Shown piece by piece: positions 17,593-27,001 of a stretch of 45,868 nucleotides of DNA. This stretch comes from a bacterium. GTDB taxonomy: Bacteria; Bacteroidota; Bacteroidia; Bacteroidales; P3. The notes beneath the pieces were generated by a model. The model was not told where the DNA came from and ran no database searches. It saw only the letters and a program-made list of their open reading frames with translations. The translations under genes were made by a program, and so were the position numbers. Numbering within the stretch: position 1 is the first letter of the stretch; each line of letters opens with the position of its first letter. The DNA is taken from positions 1-45,868 of the forward strand of contig JAAVBQ010000004.1 in NCBI GenBank assembly GCA_014803485.1, read 5' to 3'.

Positions 17593-19044
17593 ATGAAAAT
17601 AGAGGATCTGTTGAGTAAGGAATGCGGCGTGAAGCAGACCGTGGGGTCGCTTCAGACCGAGATAGGTGCGCTTACGCAGGATTCCCGCAAGGCGGAAAGG
17701 GGCGTTGTGTTCTTTGCCATACGCGGTACCAGCGTAGACGGGCATTCCTATATCGACACGGCGGTGCAGAAGGGCGCGGCTGCTGTCGTCTGTGAGGAAC
17801 TTCCCCAACAGCTTTCGCCCGATGTGTGCTATATCCAAGTGGCCGACAGCAGCCGCGCTCTCGGCTTCATGGCCTGCGCCTTCTACGGTCATCCCTCCCG
17901 CTCCCTCAAACTGGTGGGCATTACCGGCACCAACGGAAAAACCACCACCGTCACCCTTCTCTATCGTTTGATGCGCGCCCTTGGCTACGAAGCCGGTTTG
18001 CTCTCCACCATAGAGAACCGTATCGGCGACCATGTGGTTCCCTCCACGCACACCACCGGCGACCCTCTCCAAATCAACGCCCTCCTGCGTCGAATGGTGG
18101 ATGCGGGTTGTCAGTATGCCTTTATGGAAGTGAGCTCGCACGCCATTGTGCAGAACCGTATCGCTGGCTTGGAATTCACGGGAGCCATTTTCAGCAATAT
18201 CACGCGCGACCACTTGGACTATCACAAAACCTTCGAAGCCTATATCAAGGCCAAGAAGGCCTTTTTCGATGCTCTGCCCGCCGAGGCTTTCGCCCTCACC
18301 AACGCCGACGACAAAAACGGTATGGTGATGTTGCAGAACACCTCCGCGCGCAAACTCACCTATTCCTTGCGGATGCCCGCCGATTTTTCGTGCAGGATTA
18401 TCGAGGATTCCTTGCAGGGGCTGCATTTGGAAATAGACCGCAAAGACGTGTATATGCGCTTGGTGGGTCGCTTCAACGCCTATAACCTCACGGCCATCTA
18501 CGCCACCGCCGTAAGTCTCGGATTCGGTTCCGACGAAGTGTTGGCCGCCATGAGTTCGCTCGAGGAAGCCTCCGGCCGTTTCCAAACCCTCTCTTCCACT
18601 ACCTCGGGCAAAACAGGTGTGGTGGATTATGCCCATACCCCCGATGCCTTGGAAAATGTGCTCGACACACTTTCTTCCCTTATCCTGCCCGAACAGAATT
18701 TAATCTGCGTGGTGGGTTGCGGCGGAAACCGCGATGCAGGGAAACGTCCTCAAATGGCGCGTATAGCCTGTCGTTATGCGGGAAAAGTGATTTTCACTTC
18801 CGACAATCCCCGTTTCGAAGACCCGCAGGACATTCTCGACCAGATGCTCGCCGGTCTTTCTTCCGCGCAGAAAGAACAGGTTTTGGTGATGCCCGACCGC
18901 GAGCAGGCAATCAAAACTGCCTGTATGTTGGCGCAGGACAAGGACGTGATTTTAGTTGCAGGAAAAGGACATGAACCCTATCAGGAAATCAAGGGTGTGA
19001 AACACCACTTCGACGATAGGGAAATGTTGGCCAAATATTTGTAA
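17593..19044 (+). CDS. murE: UDP-N-acetylmuramoyl-tripeptide synthetase, meso-DAP type
   Basis: [27 protein letters not shown], and [10 protein letters not shown] (DNPR meso-DAP specificity motif). Confidence 0.96.
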   Translation: MKIEDLLSKECGVKQTVGSLQTEIGALTQDSRKAERGVVFFAIRGTSVDGHSYIDTAVQKGAAAVVCEELPQQLSPDVCYIQVADSSRALGFMACAFYGHPSRSLKLVGITGTNGKTTTVTLLYRLMRALGYEAGLLSTIENRIGDHVVPSTHTTGDPLQINALLRRMVDAGCQYAFMEVSSHAIVQNRIAGLEFTGAIFSNITRDHLDYHKTFEAYIKAKKAFFDALPAEAFALTNADDKNGMVMLQNTSARKLTYSLRMPADFSCRIIEDSLQGLHLEIDRKDVYMRLVGRFNAYNLTAIYATAVSLGFGSDEVLAAMSSLEEASGRFQTLSSTTSGKTGVVDYAHTPDALENVLDTLSSLILPEQNLICVVGCGGNRDAGKRPQMARIACRYAGKVIFTSDNPRFEDPQDILDQMLAGLSSAQKEQVLVMPDREQAIKTACMLAQDKDVILVAGKGHEPYQEIKGVKHHFDDREMLAKYL

Positions 19045-19055
19045 AACATAAACTC

Positions 19056-20309
19056 ATGTTGTATTACTTATTCACTTACTTGCACGAAAATTTCAATCTG
19101 CCGGGAGCAGGCGTGTTTCAATACATCTCCTTCCGTGCGGCTATGGCCATTGTGCTCTCGCTCTTCATTTCGATGGTGTGGGGCAAGAGGGTGATGGCGT
19201 TCCTGCACCGCAAGCAGATAGGCGAAACGGTCCGCGACCTCGGTCTTCAGGGGCAGAAAGAGAAAGAAGGCACCCCCACGATGGGAGGGCTCATCATCAT
19301 CGTCGCCATTCTCATTCCTGTGCTTTTGTTCTGCAAGCTCGATAATGTATATGTGTGGCTTATGATAATCACCACCGTATGGCTCGGCATCATGGGCTTT
19401 ATGGACGATTATATAAAAGTGTTCAAACACAACAAACACGGCCTTAAAGGTAAGTTCAAGGTGATAGGACAGGTGGGTCTTGGGCTTTTGGTCGGTCTGG
19501 TGATGTGTTTCCATCCCGACATCACGGTTTCGCAGAAAAATGTGGCCGAGGTTTGCGTGGAGAACTACAATGTGCTCGATGCCGAACAATACGAAGAAGC
19601 CGAAGAAACGCTGGCGGCCGCCACCGAGAAATCGATGAAGACCACCATTCCTTTCGTCAAGAACAACGAACTCGACTATACCGCCATTATGGAGGCCATC
19701 CATACGGGTTGGGGAAAATATACATGGATTCTGTTTGTGCTGGTGGTGATTTTTGTTGTGACGGCGGTGTCGAACGGCTGTAACCTCACCGACGGCATAG
19801 ACGGTCTGGCCACTGGTACGTCGGCCATTATCGGCGCTACCTTGGCCGTGCTCTCGTGGATTTCGGGAAACATCATCTTTTCCGAATATCTCAACATCAT
19901 GTACATTCCGAATGTGGGCGAACTCACTATTTTCATCGCCGCCTTCGTGGGTGCCACCATCGGCTTCCTCTGGCACAACACCTATCCCGCCCGCATCTTT
20001 ATGGGCGATACGGGAAGCCTTACCCTCGGCGGCATCATCGCTGTCTATGCGCTGCTTATCCGCAAGGAATTGCTTCTGCCTGTGCTTTGCGGAATCTTCT
20101 TGATGGAAAGTTTGTCTGTGATTATGCAGACTACCTATTTCAAATACACCAAAAAACGTTTCGGAGAGGGCAAGCGCATCTTCCTGATGTCGCCTCTCCA
20201 TCACCATTACCAAAAGAAAGGCATTCCGGAGCCCAAGATTGTGATGCGCTTCTTTATTGTGAGCATCCTTTTGGCCGTCATCACCTTGGTGACCTTGAAA
20301 CTCCGATAA
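19056..20309 (+). CDS. mraY: Phospho-N-acetylmuramoyl-pentapeptide transferase
   Basis: [51 protein letters not shown]. Confidence 0.97.
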   Translation: MLYYLFTYLHENFNLPGAGVFQYISFRAAMAIVLSLFISMVWGKRVMAFLHRKQIGETVRDLGLQGQKEKEGTPTMGGLIIIVAILIPVLLFCKLDNVYVWLMIITTVWLGIMGFMDDYIKVFKHNKHGLKGKFKVIGQVGLGLLVGLVMCFHPDITVSQKNVAEVCVENYNVLDAEQYEEAEETLAAATEKSMKTTIPFVKNNELDYTAIMEAIHTGWGKYTWILFVLVVIFVVTAVSNGCNLTDGIDGLATGTSAIIGATLAVLSWISGNIIFSEYLNIMYIPNVGELTIFIAAFVGATIGFLWHNTYPARIFMGDTGSLTLGGIIAVYALLIRKELLLPVLCGIFLMESLSVIMQTTYFKYTKKRFGEGKRIFLMSPLHHHYQKKGIPEPKIVMRFFIVSILLAVITLVTLKLR

Positions 20310-20343
20310 ACCTCCTTATAAACGATAAAAAGAAAAACACGAT

Positions 20344-20898
20344 ATGAACGCAAAATTCAGTATTGAGACATTGGCCAAGCAAGGCACCGTTTCCCGCTCC
20401 ATGGCCGAATCGGTGGCCACGCATATCCGCGACTTGCGTAAGAAGGTGATACAGGAAAGTTTTCAGGATTTCCGTCAGGTGGACCATCGTTTGGAATTTG
20501 TGGCCAAGGTGCGGGGTGTGGAATATATCGACGATGCCAAGGCCAGCAATGTGAATTCCACGTGGTTCGCTTTGGAAAACATGACCCGTTCCGTGGTATG
20601 GATTGCCGGAGGAAAGACCGACGATATAGACTTTTCCTCCATGCGGAATTTAGTGGGGAAGAAGGTGAAACATATCGTTTGTCTGGGCAAGGACAACAGC
20701 GCCATTACAGAGGCTTTCGGCGATGTGGTGTCGAATATCATTCAGACCGATACCATGCCCCATGCCGTGCAGGCGGCCTATCTGCTGGCCGAGGAAGGCG
20801 ATGTGGTGTTGCTTTCGCCCGCCTGTCCGAGTTTCGATTTGTTCGAAAGCTATCAGGACAAGGGTATGCAGTTTAAGCGTGCCGTTTGCGAATTGTGA
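20344..20898 (+). CDS. murD: MurD C-terminal ligase domain only (N-terminal and central ATPase domains absent)
   Basis: 184 aa: HRLEFVAKVRGVEYIDDAKASNVNST, VVWIAGGKTDD, LLSPACPSFDLFESYQDKGMQFK. No GTNGKT motif, and only 34 bp separate it from the mraY stop. Confidence 0.9.
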   Translation: MNAKFSIETLAKQGTVSRSMAESVATHIRDLRKKVIQESFQDFRQVDHRLEFVAKVRGVEYIDDAKASNVNSTWFALENMTRSVVWIAGGKTDDIDFSSMRNLVGKKVKHIVCLGKDNSAITEAFGDVVSNIIQTDTMPHAVQAAYLLAEEGDVVLLSPACPSFDLFESYQDKGMQFKRAVCEL

Positions 20899-20916
20899 TT
20901 TTTTTAGCGCAGAGCG

Positions 20917-22083
20917 ATGAGAGAGATTGCCAAATTTTTGGGAAAGTATTTTAAAGGCGACAGCGGCATCTGGACCGTGATGGCCTTGCTTTCCCTTGTC
21001 TCGATGGCGGCTATTTACAGTGCCACGGGGCTTTTGGCATATCGTTACCATAGCGGCCATGTGGCCTATTATGTGTTGCGCCACGGAGGTCTTCTCTTGG
21101 TGAGTTGGGTGGTGATGTTCTGTTTTCACCGCATCAAATACACCCGCTTTGCCCGACTTTCGGTGTTGGCCTATCCTATCGTCATCGTGTTGCTTGTATA
21201 TGCGCTCATGTTGGGCGAAATCAATGGCGCCAACCGTTGGGTGCGTATTCTGGGATTTTCGTTCCAGCCCTCCGAATTTGCCAAGGTGGTGCTGGTGGCC
21301 TTCTTGTCGCGGCAGCTCACCGTGAAGCAAAGCGTCATTACCGAAAAGAGCGCCTATTGGCAGATGTTGCTGTTCGCTTTGCCCGTTATCCTGTTGATTT
21401 TTTTCGACAACCTTTCCACGGCGATGCTTCTTACGCTCACCTGTTTCATTTTGATGGTGGTGGGCGGTGTTCCTCAAAAACGCCTATGGGCTACGGTGGG
21501 TGTGGGAATGGCGGTGATGGTGCTTTTTGTAGGCCTGCTTTTTCTGCCGCCCGAAAACAAACTTCCCGGCCGTACGCTCACGTGGAAACACCGTATAGAG
21601 AATTTCATAGGTTCCGATGCGAACGCGGAAAGCAATGCGAACAACTATCAGGCCGACCAGGCCAAAATAGCCGTGGCCAGCGGAAAGGTTCTTGGAAAGG
21701 GGCCCGGAAACAGCACCCAGCGGAACTTTGTGCCGCATCCCTATTCCGACTACGTATATGCCTTGATTATAGAAGAATATGGAGTTGCGGGAGGATTGGT
21801 GATATTGGTGCTTTACCTTTGGTTGTTGCGGAGGGGAATGAATATCGCCAAGCGATGCAAAGGTTTGTTCGGAAGTTGTCTGGTGATGGGGCTTACCTTT
21901 ATGCTCACCTTGCAGGCCTTGGTGAACATGGGCGTGGCCGTGGGATTTTTTCCCGTCACGGGGCAACCCTTGCCGTTTGTGAGCATGGGAGGAACCTCGA
22001 GTCTGTTTACCGGCATGGCGTTGGGCATGATACAAAGTGTGGCTCTGGCGGTGAACGAACAGGAAAAGGCCGAGGAGGATTGA
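20917..22083 (+). CDS. ftsW: Lipid II polymerase/division protein FtsW
   Basis: SEDS family: NGANRWVRILGFSFQPSEFAKV, GPGNSTQRNFVPHPYSDYVYALIIEEYG, PVTGQPLPFVSMGGTS. Confidence 0.95.
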   Translation: MREIAKFLGKYFKGDSGIWTVMALLSLVSMAAIYSATGLLAYRYHSGHVAYYVLRHGGLLLVSWVVMFCFHRIKYTRFARLSVLAYPIVIVLLVYALMLGEINGANRWVRILGFSFQPSEFAKVVLVAFLSRQLTVKQSVITEKSAYWQMLLFALPVILLIFFDNLSTAMLLTLTCFILMVVGGVPQKRLWATVGVGMAVMVLFVGLLFLPPENKLPGRTLTWKHRIENFIGSDANAESNANNYQADQAKIAVASGKVLGKGPGNSTQRNFVPHPYSDYVYALIIEEYGVAGGLVILVLYLWLLRRGMNIAKRCKGLFGSCLVMGLTFMLTLQALVNMGVAVGFFPVTGQPLPFVSMGGTSSLFTGMALGMIQSVALAVNEQEKAEED

Positions 22084-22117
22084 CCGATACGAATGAAAAT
22101 AAAGAAAACAAAGGGAT

Positions 22118-23266
22118 ATGGAAACGAACGAAAAACAACCCTATAGGGTCATTATCAGCGGAGGCGGCACAGGGGGACATATTTTCCCCGCTATCGCCAT
22201 TGCCAACGAGCTCAAGAGCCGTGACCCCGAAATCGACATTCTGTTTGTGGGTGCCGAAAACCGCATGGAGATGAAGAAGGTGCCGGAAGCGGGATATAAG
22301 ATTATCGGTCTGAATGTGGTGGGCTTAGACCGGAAACACCTGTGGAAGAATTTTACCGTACCGTTCAAATTGTTGGAAGCTTTCCGCAAAACCCGCAGAA
22401 TCGTCAAGGATTTCAATCCCGATGTGGTGGTGGGTGTGGGCGGTTATGCCAGCGCGCCTACCCTCTATTCGGCGCAACGTCTGCATATCCCCACGCTCTT
22501 GCAGGAACAGAATTCCTATCCCGGACTCACCAATAAGATATTGGCGAAAAAAGCCGAGGTGGTGTGTGTGGATTACGATGATATGGATGTCTTCTTTCCC
22601 AAGGAAAAAATCATTTGGACGGGCAATCCCATCAGGCAGGATATTGCGGATATCAATGCAAAGAGAGAAGAAGGCCTCGCTTTCTACAAGCTCAAACCCG
22701 ATATGCCCACGCTTTTGGTAATGGGGGGCAGTTTGGGCGCACGCACCATCAATTCCGCCATGAAACAATGGGTGGACGCGTTTTTGGAGAAAGGCTATCA
22801 GATTCTTTGGCAAACCGGCACCTATTACTATCAACAGATGTTGCCTTATGCAGAGGGTAAGGAAAACCTCGTGATGCTCGACTTTATCCGTCGCGTGGAT
22901 CTCGCTTACGCCGTGGCCGATGTGATTGTGTCGCGGGCGGGCGCCATTTCCATTTCCGAACTCTGCGTGGTGGGAAAACCCCTTATTTTGGTGCCTTCTC
23001 CCAATGTAGCCGAAGACCATCAGACCAAAAACGCCATGGCCCTGAGTTCGAAGAACGCCGCCGTGCTTTTGCCCGATATGCGCGTGGTGGAAGACTTGGG
23101 CAAGGTGGTTATCGATTTGTTCTCGAACACAAGGCGCCGTGAATTGCTCGCGCAGAATATCTCGCGTCTGGGCACCACTTCGGCGGCGCGCAACATTGTG
23201 GACCAAGTGCTTAAATTGGCACAAAAGGGACGCGGCAACAAACAGGAAAAAAAGGAACAGAAATGA
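22118..23266 (+). CDS. murG: UDP-GlcNAc--MurNAc-pentapeptide-undecaprenol GlcNAc transferase
   Basis: SGGGTGGHIFPAIAIA, GVGGYASAPTL, QEQNSYPGLTNK, SRAGAISISEL. Confidence 0.97.
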   Translation: METNEKQPYRVIISGGGTGGHIFPAIAIANELKSRDPEIDILFVGAENRMEMKKVPEAGYKIIGLNVVGLDRKHLWKNFTVPFKLLEAFRKTRRIVKDFNPDVVVGVGGYASAPTLYSAQRLHIPTLLQEQNSYPGLTNKILAKKAEVVCVDYDDMDVFFPKEKIIWTGNPIRQDIADINAKREEGLAFYKLKPDMPTLLVMGGSLGARTINSAMKQWVDAFLEKGYQILWQTGTYYYQQMLPYAEGKENLVMLDFIRRVDLAYAVADVIVSRAGAISISELCVVGKPLILVPSPNVAEDHQTKNAMALSSKNAAVLLPDMRVVEDLGKVVIDLFSNTRRRELLAQNISRLGTTSAARNIVDQVLKLAQKGRGNKQEKKEQK

Positions 23267-24633
23267 AAGCCGACCGTATCACACACCCCTATTTTCTGGG
23301 CATAGGCGGCATCGGCATGAGCGCTTTGGCCTTTCACTACCTGCAACAAGGTTGCAAGGTGAGCGGCTACGACCGTGTCTGCACACCGCTTACCAGAAAG
23401 TTGGAAGAAGCCGGTGCTGTGATTCACTACACCGAAGATCCCGCCTTGATTCCGCAAGATGTCTCGACGGTAATCTATACGCCCGCCATTCCCGCCGACC
23501 ACGGCGAATGGGAGAGCATCCGTCAACGCGGGCTGCGGTGTTACAAGCGGGCGGAGATTCTGGGTGTATTGTGCCGTCTCTACCGTACCGTGGCCGTGGC
23601 CGGCACGCACGGAAAAACCACCACCTCTTCGCTCATCGCCTACCTCTTGCAGTCGAGCATAGGTTGCAACGCCATTCTCGGCGGCCTTTCCATCAATATG
23701 GGCGGTAACTACCATCACGATGCCAAGAGTCAGATTATGGTGACCGAAGCCGACGAATACGACCATTCGTTCTGGCAGCTCTATCCCTATTTCTCGGTGG
23801 TTACTTCCTGGGACCCCGACCATATGGACGTATACGGAACCTTGGAGAATATGCGGGCGGCCTACGTGCGTTTCATGCGGCAGTCCGACCGTTTCATCGC
23901 CGACTCCACTTTGGATTTGCCCTTTCAGCCCCGTTTTTACTACGGCCTCGAAAAGGACGGAAAAGCGCGGGCGTATGCCGAGAATATCCGCGTGGAGAAC
24001 GGGGCCTATATCTTTACTTATGTAGGGCCGCGCGGCCGTATCGAGAACCTCAAGATGGTGCTGCCGGGCCGTCACAATATAGAAAACGCGGTGGCAGCCA
24101 TCAGCATCGCTCTCGAGATGGGAGTCGGACCGGCCAAAATTCGTGCGCTCCTGCCCGGATTCAAAGGTGTGAAACGCCGTCTGGAATATTGTCACAAAGG
24201 CAATAAATGGCAATATTACGACGACTACGCCCATCATCCCGCCGAGATAGAAGCCAGCATCAGCGCCCTGCGCGAATGTTATCCCGACTACAGGTTGGTG
24301 GTGATTTTCCAACCCCACCTCTACACGCGCACCCGCGACTTGTGCGATACCTTCGCGTCGAGTCTGTCCGAAGCCGACGAAATTTGCCTGGCCGACATCT
24401 ATCCCGCCCGCGAACAACCAATAGAGGGTGTTACTTCGCGCCTTATCGGCAACAAGATTCAGGGCAAGGAGGTGAGCTATTGCAACTGCGAGGACATTCC
24501 CGCTTGGGTGGAGAAGCGCACGCAGCGTGCCGACGGAAAATCGGGGCTGTTGTTCGTGACGATGGGGGCCGGCAATATCGACCGCAGTGTGGAACCCTTG
24601 ATTCGTTTTTTTGACAAAGAAGACAAAGCTTAA
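23263..24633 (+). CDS. murC: UDP-N-acetylmuramate--L-alanine ligase
   Basis: FLGIGGIGMSALAFHY, AGTHGKTTTSSLIAY, YDDYAHHPAEI; ATGA overlap with murG. Confidence 0.97.
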   Translation: MKADRITHPYFLGIGGIGMSALAFHYLQQGCKVSGYDRVCTPLTRKLEEAGAVIHYTEDPALIPQDVSTVIYTPAIPADHGEWESIRQRGLRCYKRAEILGVLCRLYRTVAVAGTHGKTTTSSLIAYLLQSSIGCNAILGGLSINMGGNYHHDAKSQIMVTEADEYDHSFWQLYPYFSVVTSWDPDHMDVYGTLENMRAAYVRFMRQSDRFIADSTLDLPFQPRFYYGLEKDGKARAYAENIRVENGAYIFTYVGPRGRIENLKMVLPGRHNIENAVAAISIALEMGVGPAKIRALLPGFKGVKRRLEYCHKGNKWQYYDDYAHHPAEIEASISALRECYPDYRLVVIFQPHLYTRTRDLCDTFASSLSEADEICLADIYPAREQPIEGVTSRLIGNKIQGKEVSYCNCEDIPAWVEKRTQRADGKSGLLFVTMGAGNIDRSVEPLIRFFDKEDKA

Positions 24634-24639
24634 GATAAG

Positions 24640-25452
24640 ATGAAACGTGTTTCGGTGATTGTTGCCCTGCTGTTGGCGGTGGCCGTTTTTGCGGCCGCCT
24701 TCGTGCTTGCTGTGCGCCATGCCGAACATGCGCTTTCGAAAAAGGCCTGCCGGACGGTCCATATCGACATCGACCGCAACGGCAAGGGCGTCTATATGCA
24801 GGAACGCGACATCAAGAATTGGATGGCCCTGCACGGCATCACGCCTCAAAACACCCCGTTGATGCAGATCAACGCCTCCCATATCGAAACGGTGTTGCGG
24901 CAGAATCCCTATGTGCAGGACGCGCAGGTCTACACCACGCCCGATGAGGTTCTGCATATTGCTGTGGAGCAACGCAATCCGATTCTCAAAATCATCAATA
25001 CCCGCCAACAGACTTTCCAATTGGACGAAAACGGAGTGGAAATGCCCGTCAATCCCGACTACAAAGCCCGTCTGCGGGTAGCCAGCGGTTATATTCCCCT
25101 TACGCCTCGCTACGGCTCCGATGTGACGCTTCTTTCCGACACTTCGCGCCGTGTTTTGCTTAGAAAATTGTTCGACATTCACGCCTACCTTTCCGAAGAC
25201 CCTCTTTGGGATGCCCTTTTCGAGCAGATTTATGTGAACGGGAACCTCGAAATAGACCTTATTCCCAAAGTAGGCGGGCAGGTTGTGGCGTTGGGGAAGA
25301 TTGAAGACAGGGCCGACCTTGCGCAAAAGATGTTCCGTCTGAAACTTTTTTACGAACAGGCCATGAAGGGACAGGACTGGCAACGTTATTCCACGTTGGA
25401 TTTGCGTTACAGGAATCAGGTGGTGGCCACGCGCCGTGCCGGATACAACTGA
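24640..25452 (+). CDS. ftsQ: Cell division protein FtsQ
   Basis: N-terminal TM, POTRA-like region (YVQDAQVYTTPDEVLHIAVEQRNPI), position between murC and ftsA. Confidence 0.88.
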   Translation: MKRVSVIVALLLAVAVFAAAFVLAVRHAEHALSKKACRTVHIDIDRNGKGVYMQERDIKNWMALHGITPQNTPLMQINASHIETVLRQNPYVQDAQVYTTPDEVLHIAVEQRNPILKIINTRQQTFQLDENGVEMPVNPDYKARLRVASGYIPLTPRYGSDVTLLSDTSRRVLLRKLFDIHAYLSEDPLWDALFEQIYVNGNLEIDLIPKVGGQVVALGKIEDRADLAQKMFRLKLFYEQAMKGQDWQRYSTLDLRYRNQVVATRRAGYN

Positions 25453-25482
25453 AAGGAACGATATAATTAAAAAAGAAAGAAT

Positions 25483-26898
25483 ATGGAAGAAGAAACCGAT
25501 GTTGTGGTAGGCCTTGACATAGGTACTACCAAAATCGTGGCCGTGGTGGGTTGCCGCGACCAGGCCACGGGAAAGATCAAGATTATGGGCTACGGGAAAA
25601 CCGAGTCTACGGGCGTGGTACGCGGGGCGGTGATGAACATCACCAAGACCGCCGAAGCGGTGAAGCGTGCCGTGGAACAAGCCTCGGATAACGCGAACGT
25701 GGAAATAGGCGAGGTGTATGTGGGCATTGCCGGACAGCACATCGAAAGCTTCATTCAGTCCAACAGTTTCGTGCGCGCCAACAGCGAAGAAGTGGTGACC
25801 CGTGCCGAAATCGAGAAGTTGAAGCAGGAGGCGAGCAAGGGCAGGGTGGACCCCGGCAAGAAAATCATTCACGTGGTTCCGCAAACCTTTACCGTAGACG
25901 GCGTTTCGGGTTTCCGCGAAGACGAGTTCGAAGGTATGACGGGTTCGAATGTGGAGGTGAACTACAACATCATCACCGCCGACTCCCTGGCCATGCGCAA
26001 CATTCAGAAGAGCGTGGAAACGGCGGGGCTCGAAATCAAAGGCTTCATTCTCGAACCTTTGGTGTCGGCCGAAGCGGTTCTGGACAGTACCGACAAAGAC
26101 GCGGGCGTGGTGTTGGTGGATATAGGCGGCGGCACCACCGACGTGGCCATCTTCGGCAACGGCGTGCTGCGGCATACGGCCGTGATTCCCTTGGCGGGCA
26201 ATCTCATCACCTCCGACATACAACGCGCCTGCACCATCATGCAAAGACAGGCCGAGGCCCTCAAGACACGTTTCGGATCGGCGCTTCCTAGCGAGGAAAG
26301 CGAGGAGAAAATCGTTACCATTCCCGCCATAAACGGCAAGAGTGTGCGTGAAATCTCGCTCAAGCAACTTGCTACCATCATCAAGGGGCGTGTGGACGAA
26401 ATCTTCGGCCAGGTAAGTTACGAAGTGGGCAACTGCAACCTCGATACCGACCAGTTTATCGGCGGCGTGGTGCTCACCGGCGGCGGTTCCAAGATGAAGC
26501 ATATAGACACCGTTTGCGAATACATCACGCAGCTCGACACCCGTCTGGCCTGTCCCAACAAACACCTTTCGCCCGATTCGCCCAAAGACCTGAACGACCC
26601 TATCTTCGCCACGGCGGTAGGTCTGGTGATTTACGGCGTGCGCAGTGAAGAGGAGAACAACCTTATCCACGTGCCCTTGGCCACCCAGTCCGGTACGGAA
26701 GAGAAAGAAACGGCCGAAGAAGTTTCGGAAGAAACTTCCGCCTCCGAAGTTTCCGAAGCCGGTCCGACGGAGAACCCTCCCGCCGCTCCGAAACCGAACC
26801 CCAAGAAGCCGTGGTGGAGAGGACGGGACGGAAGTTTCTTCGGAATGGGTAAGTTGGGAGACTTTATCGTGTCCGCCTTGGACGATGATGTGCAATAA
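25483..26898 (+). CDS. ftsA: Cell division protein FtsA
   Basis: VVGLDIGTTKIVAVVG, VLVDIGGGTTDVAIF, GVVLTGGGSKMKHI; amphipathic C-terminal tail. Confidence 0.96.
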   Translation: MEEETDVVVGLDIGTTKIVAVVGCRDQATGKIKIMGYGKTESTGVVRGAVMNITKTAEAVKRAVEQASDNANVEIGEVYVGIAGQHIESFIQSNSFVRANSEEVVTRAEIEKLKQEASKGRVDPGKKIIHVVPQTFTVDGVSGFREDEFEGMTGSNVEVNYNIITADSLAMRNIQKSVETAGLEIKGFILEPLVSAEAVLDSTDKDAGVVLVDIGGGTTDVAIFGNGVLRHTAVIPLAGNLITSDIQRACTIMQRQAEALKTRFGSALPSEESEEKIVTIPAINGKSVREISLKQLATIIKGRVDEIFGQVSYEVGNCNLDTDQFIGGVVLTGGGSKMKHIDTVCEYITQLDTRLACPNKHLSPDSPKDLNDPIFATAVGLVIYGVRSEEENNLIHVPLATQSGTEEKETAEEVSEETSASEVSEAGPTENPPAAPKPNPKKPWWRGRDGSFFGMGKLGDFIVSALDDDVQ

Positions 26899-26914
26899 TT
26901 TCGCGAAATGAACA

Positions 26915-26962
26915 GGCCACCGTTTATAAATAGGCGATACGGATGGGTTGCGAACGGTGGCC
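26915..26962. promoter_or_regulatory. Inverted repeat in the ftsA-ftsZ intergenic region
   Basis: Perfect 10-bp arms GGCCACCGTT (26915-26924) and AACGGTGGCC (26953-26962), 28-nt spacer. Confidence 0.85.
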
Positions 26963-26968
26963 GTACCT

Positions 26969-26976
26969 TAATTTTG
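26969..26976 (+). promoter_or_regulatory. Predicted -7 element of an ftsZ-proximal promoter, TAATTTTG
   Basis: Matches TAnnTTTG; TTG at 26948-26950 is a possible -33 element with an 18-bp spacer. Confidence 0.5.
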
Positions 26977-27001
26977 AAGATTGCTAGAAATATTGTTTGA
27001 C

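Noticed and set aside
15394-18636. 1080-aa minus-strand ORF opposite ftsI and murE
   Set aside because: Same shadow effect; ftsI and murE are in the same frame and are clearly the real genes.
21105-22274. 389-aa plus-strand ORF overlapping ftsW/murG
   Set aside because: Out-of-frame overlap with well-supported ftsW; Arg/Gly-rich composition with no family.
23020-26895. 1291-aa minus-strand ORF opposite murC-ftsQ-ftsA
   Set aside because: Shadow ORF: murC, ftsQ and ftsA share one sense frame that rarely uses TTA, CTA or TCA codons, so the antisense frame stays open. The protein is low-complexity His/Gly/Arg-rich with no domain.
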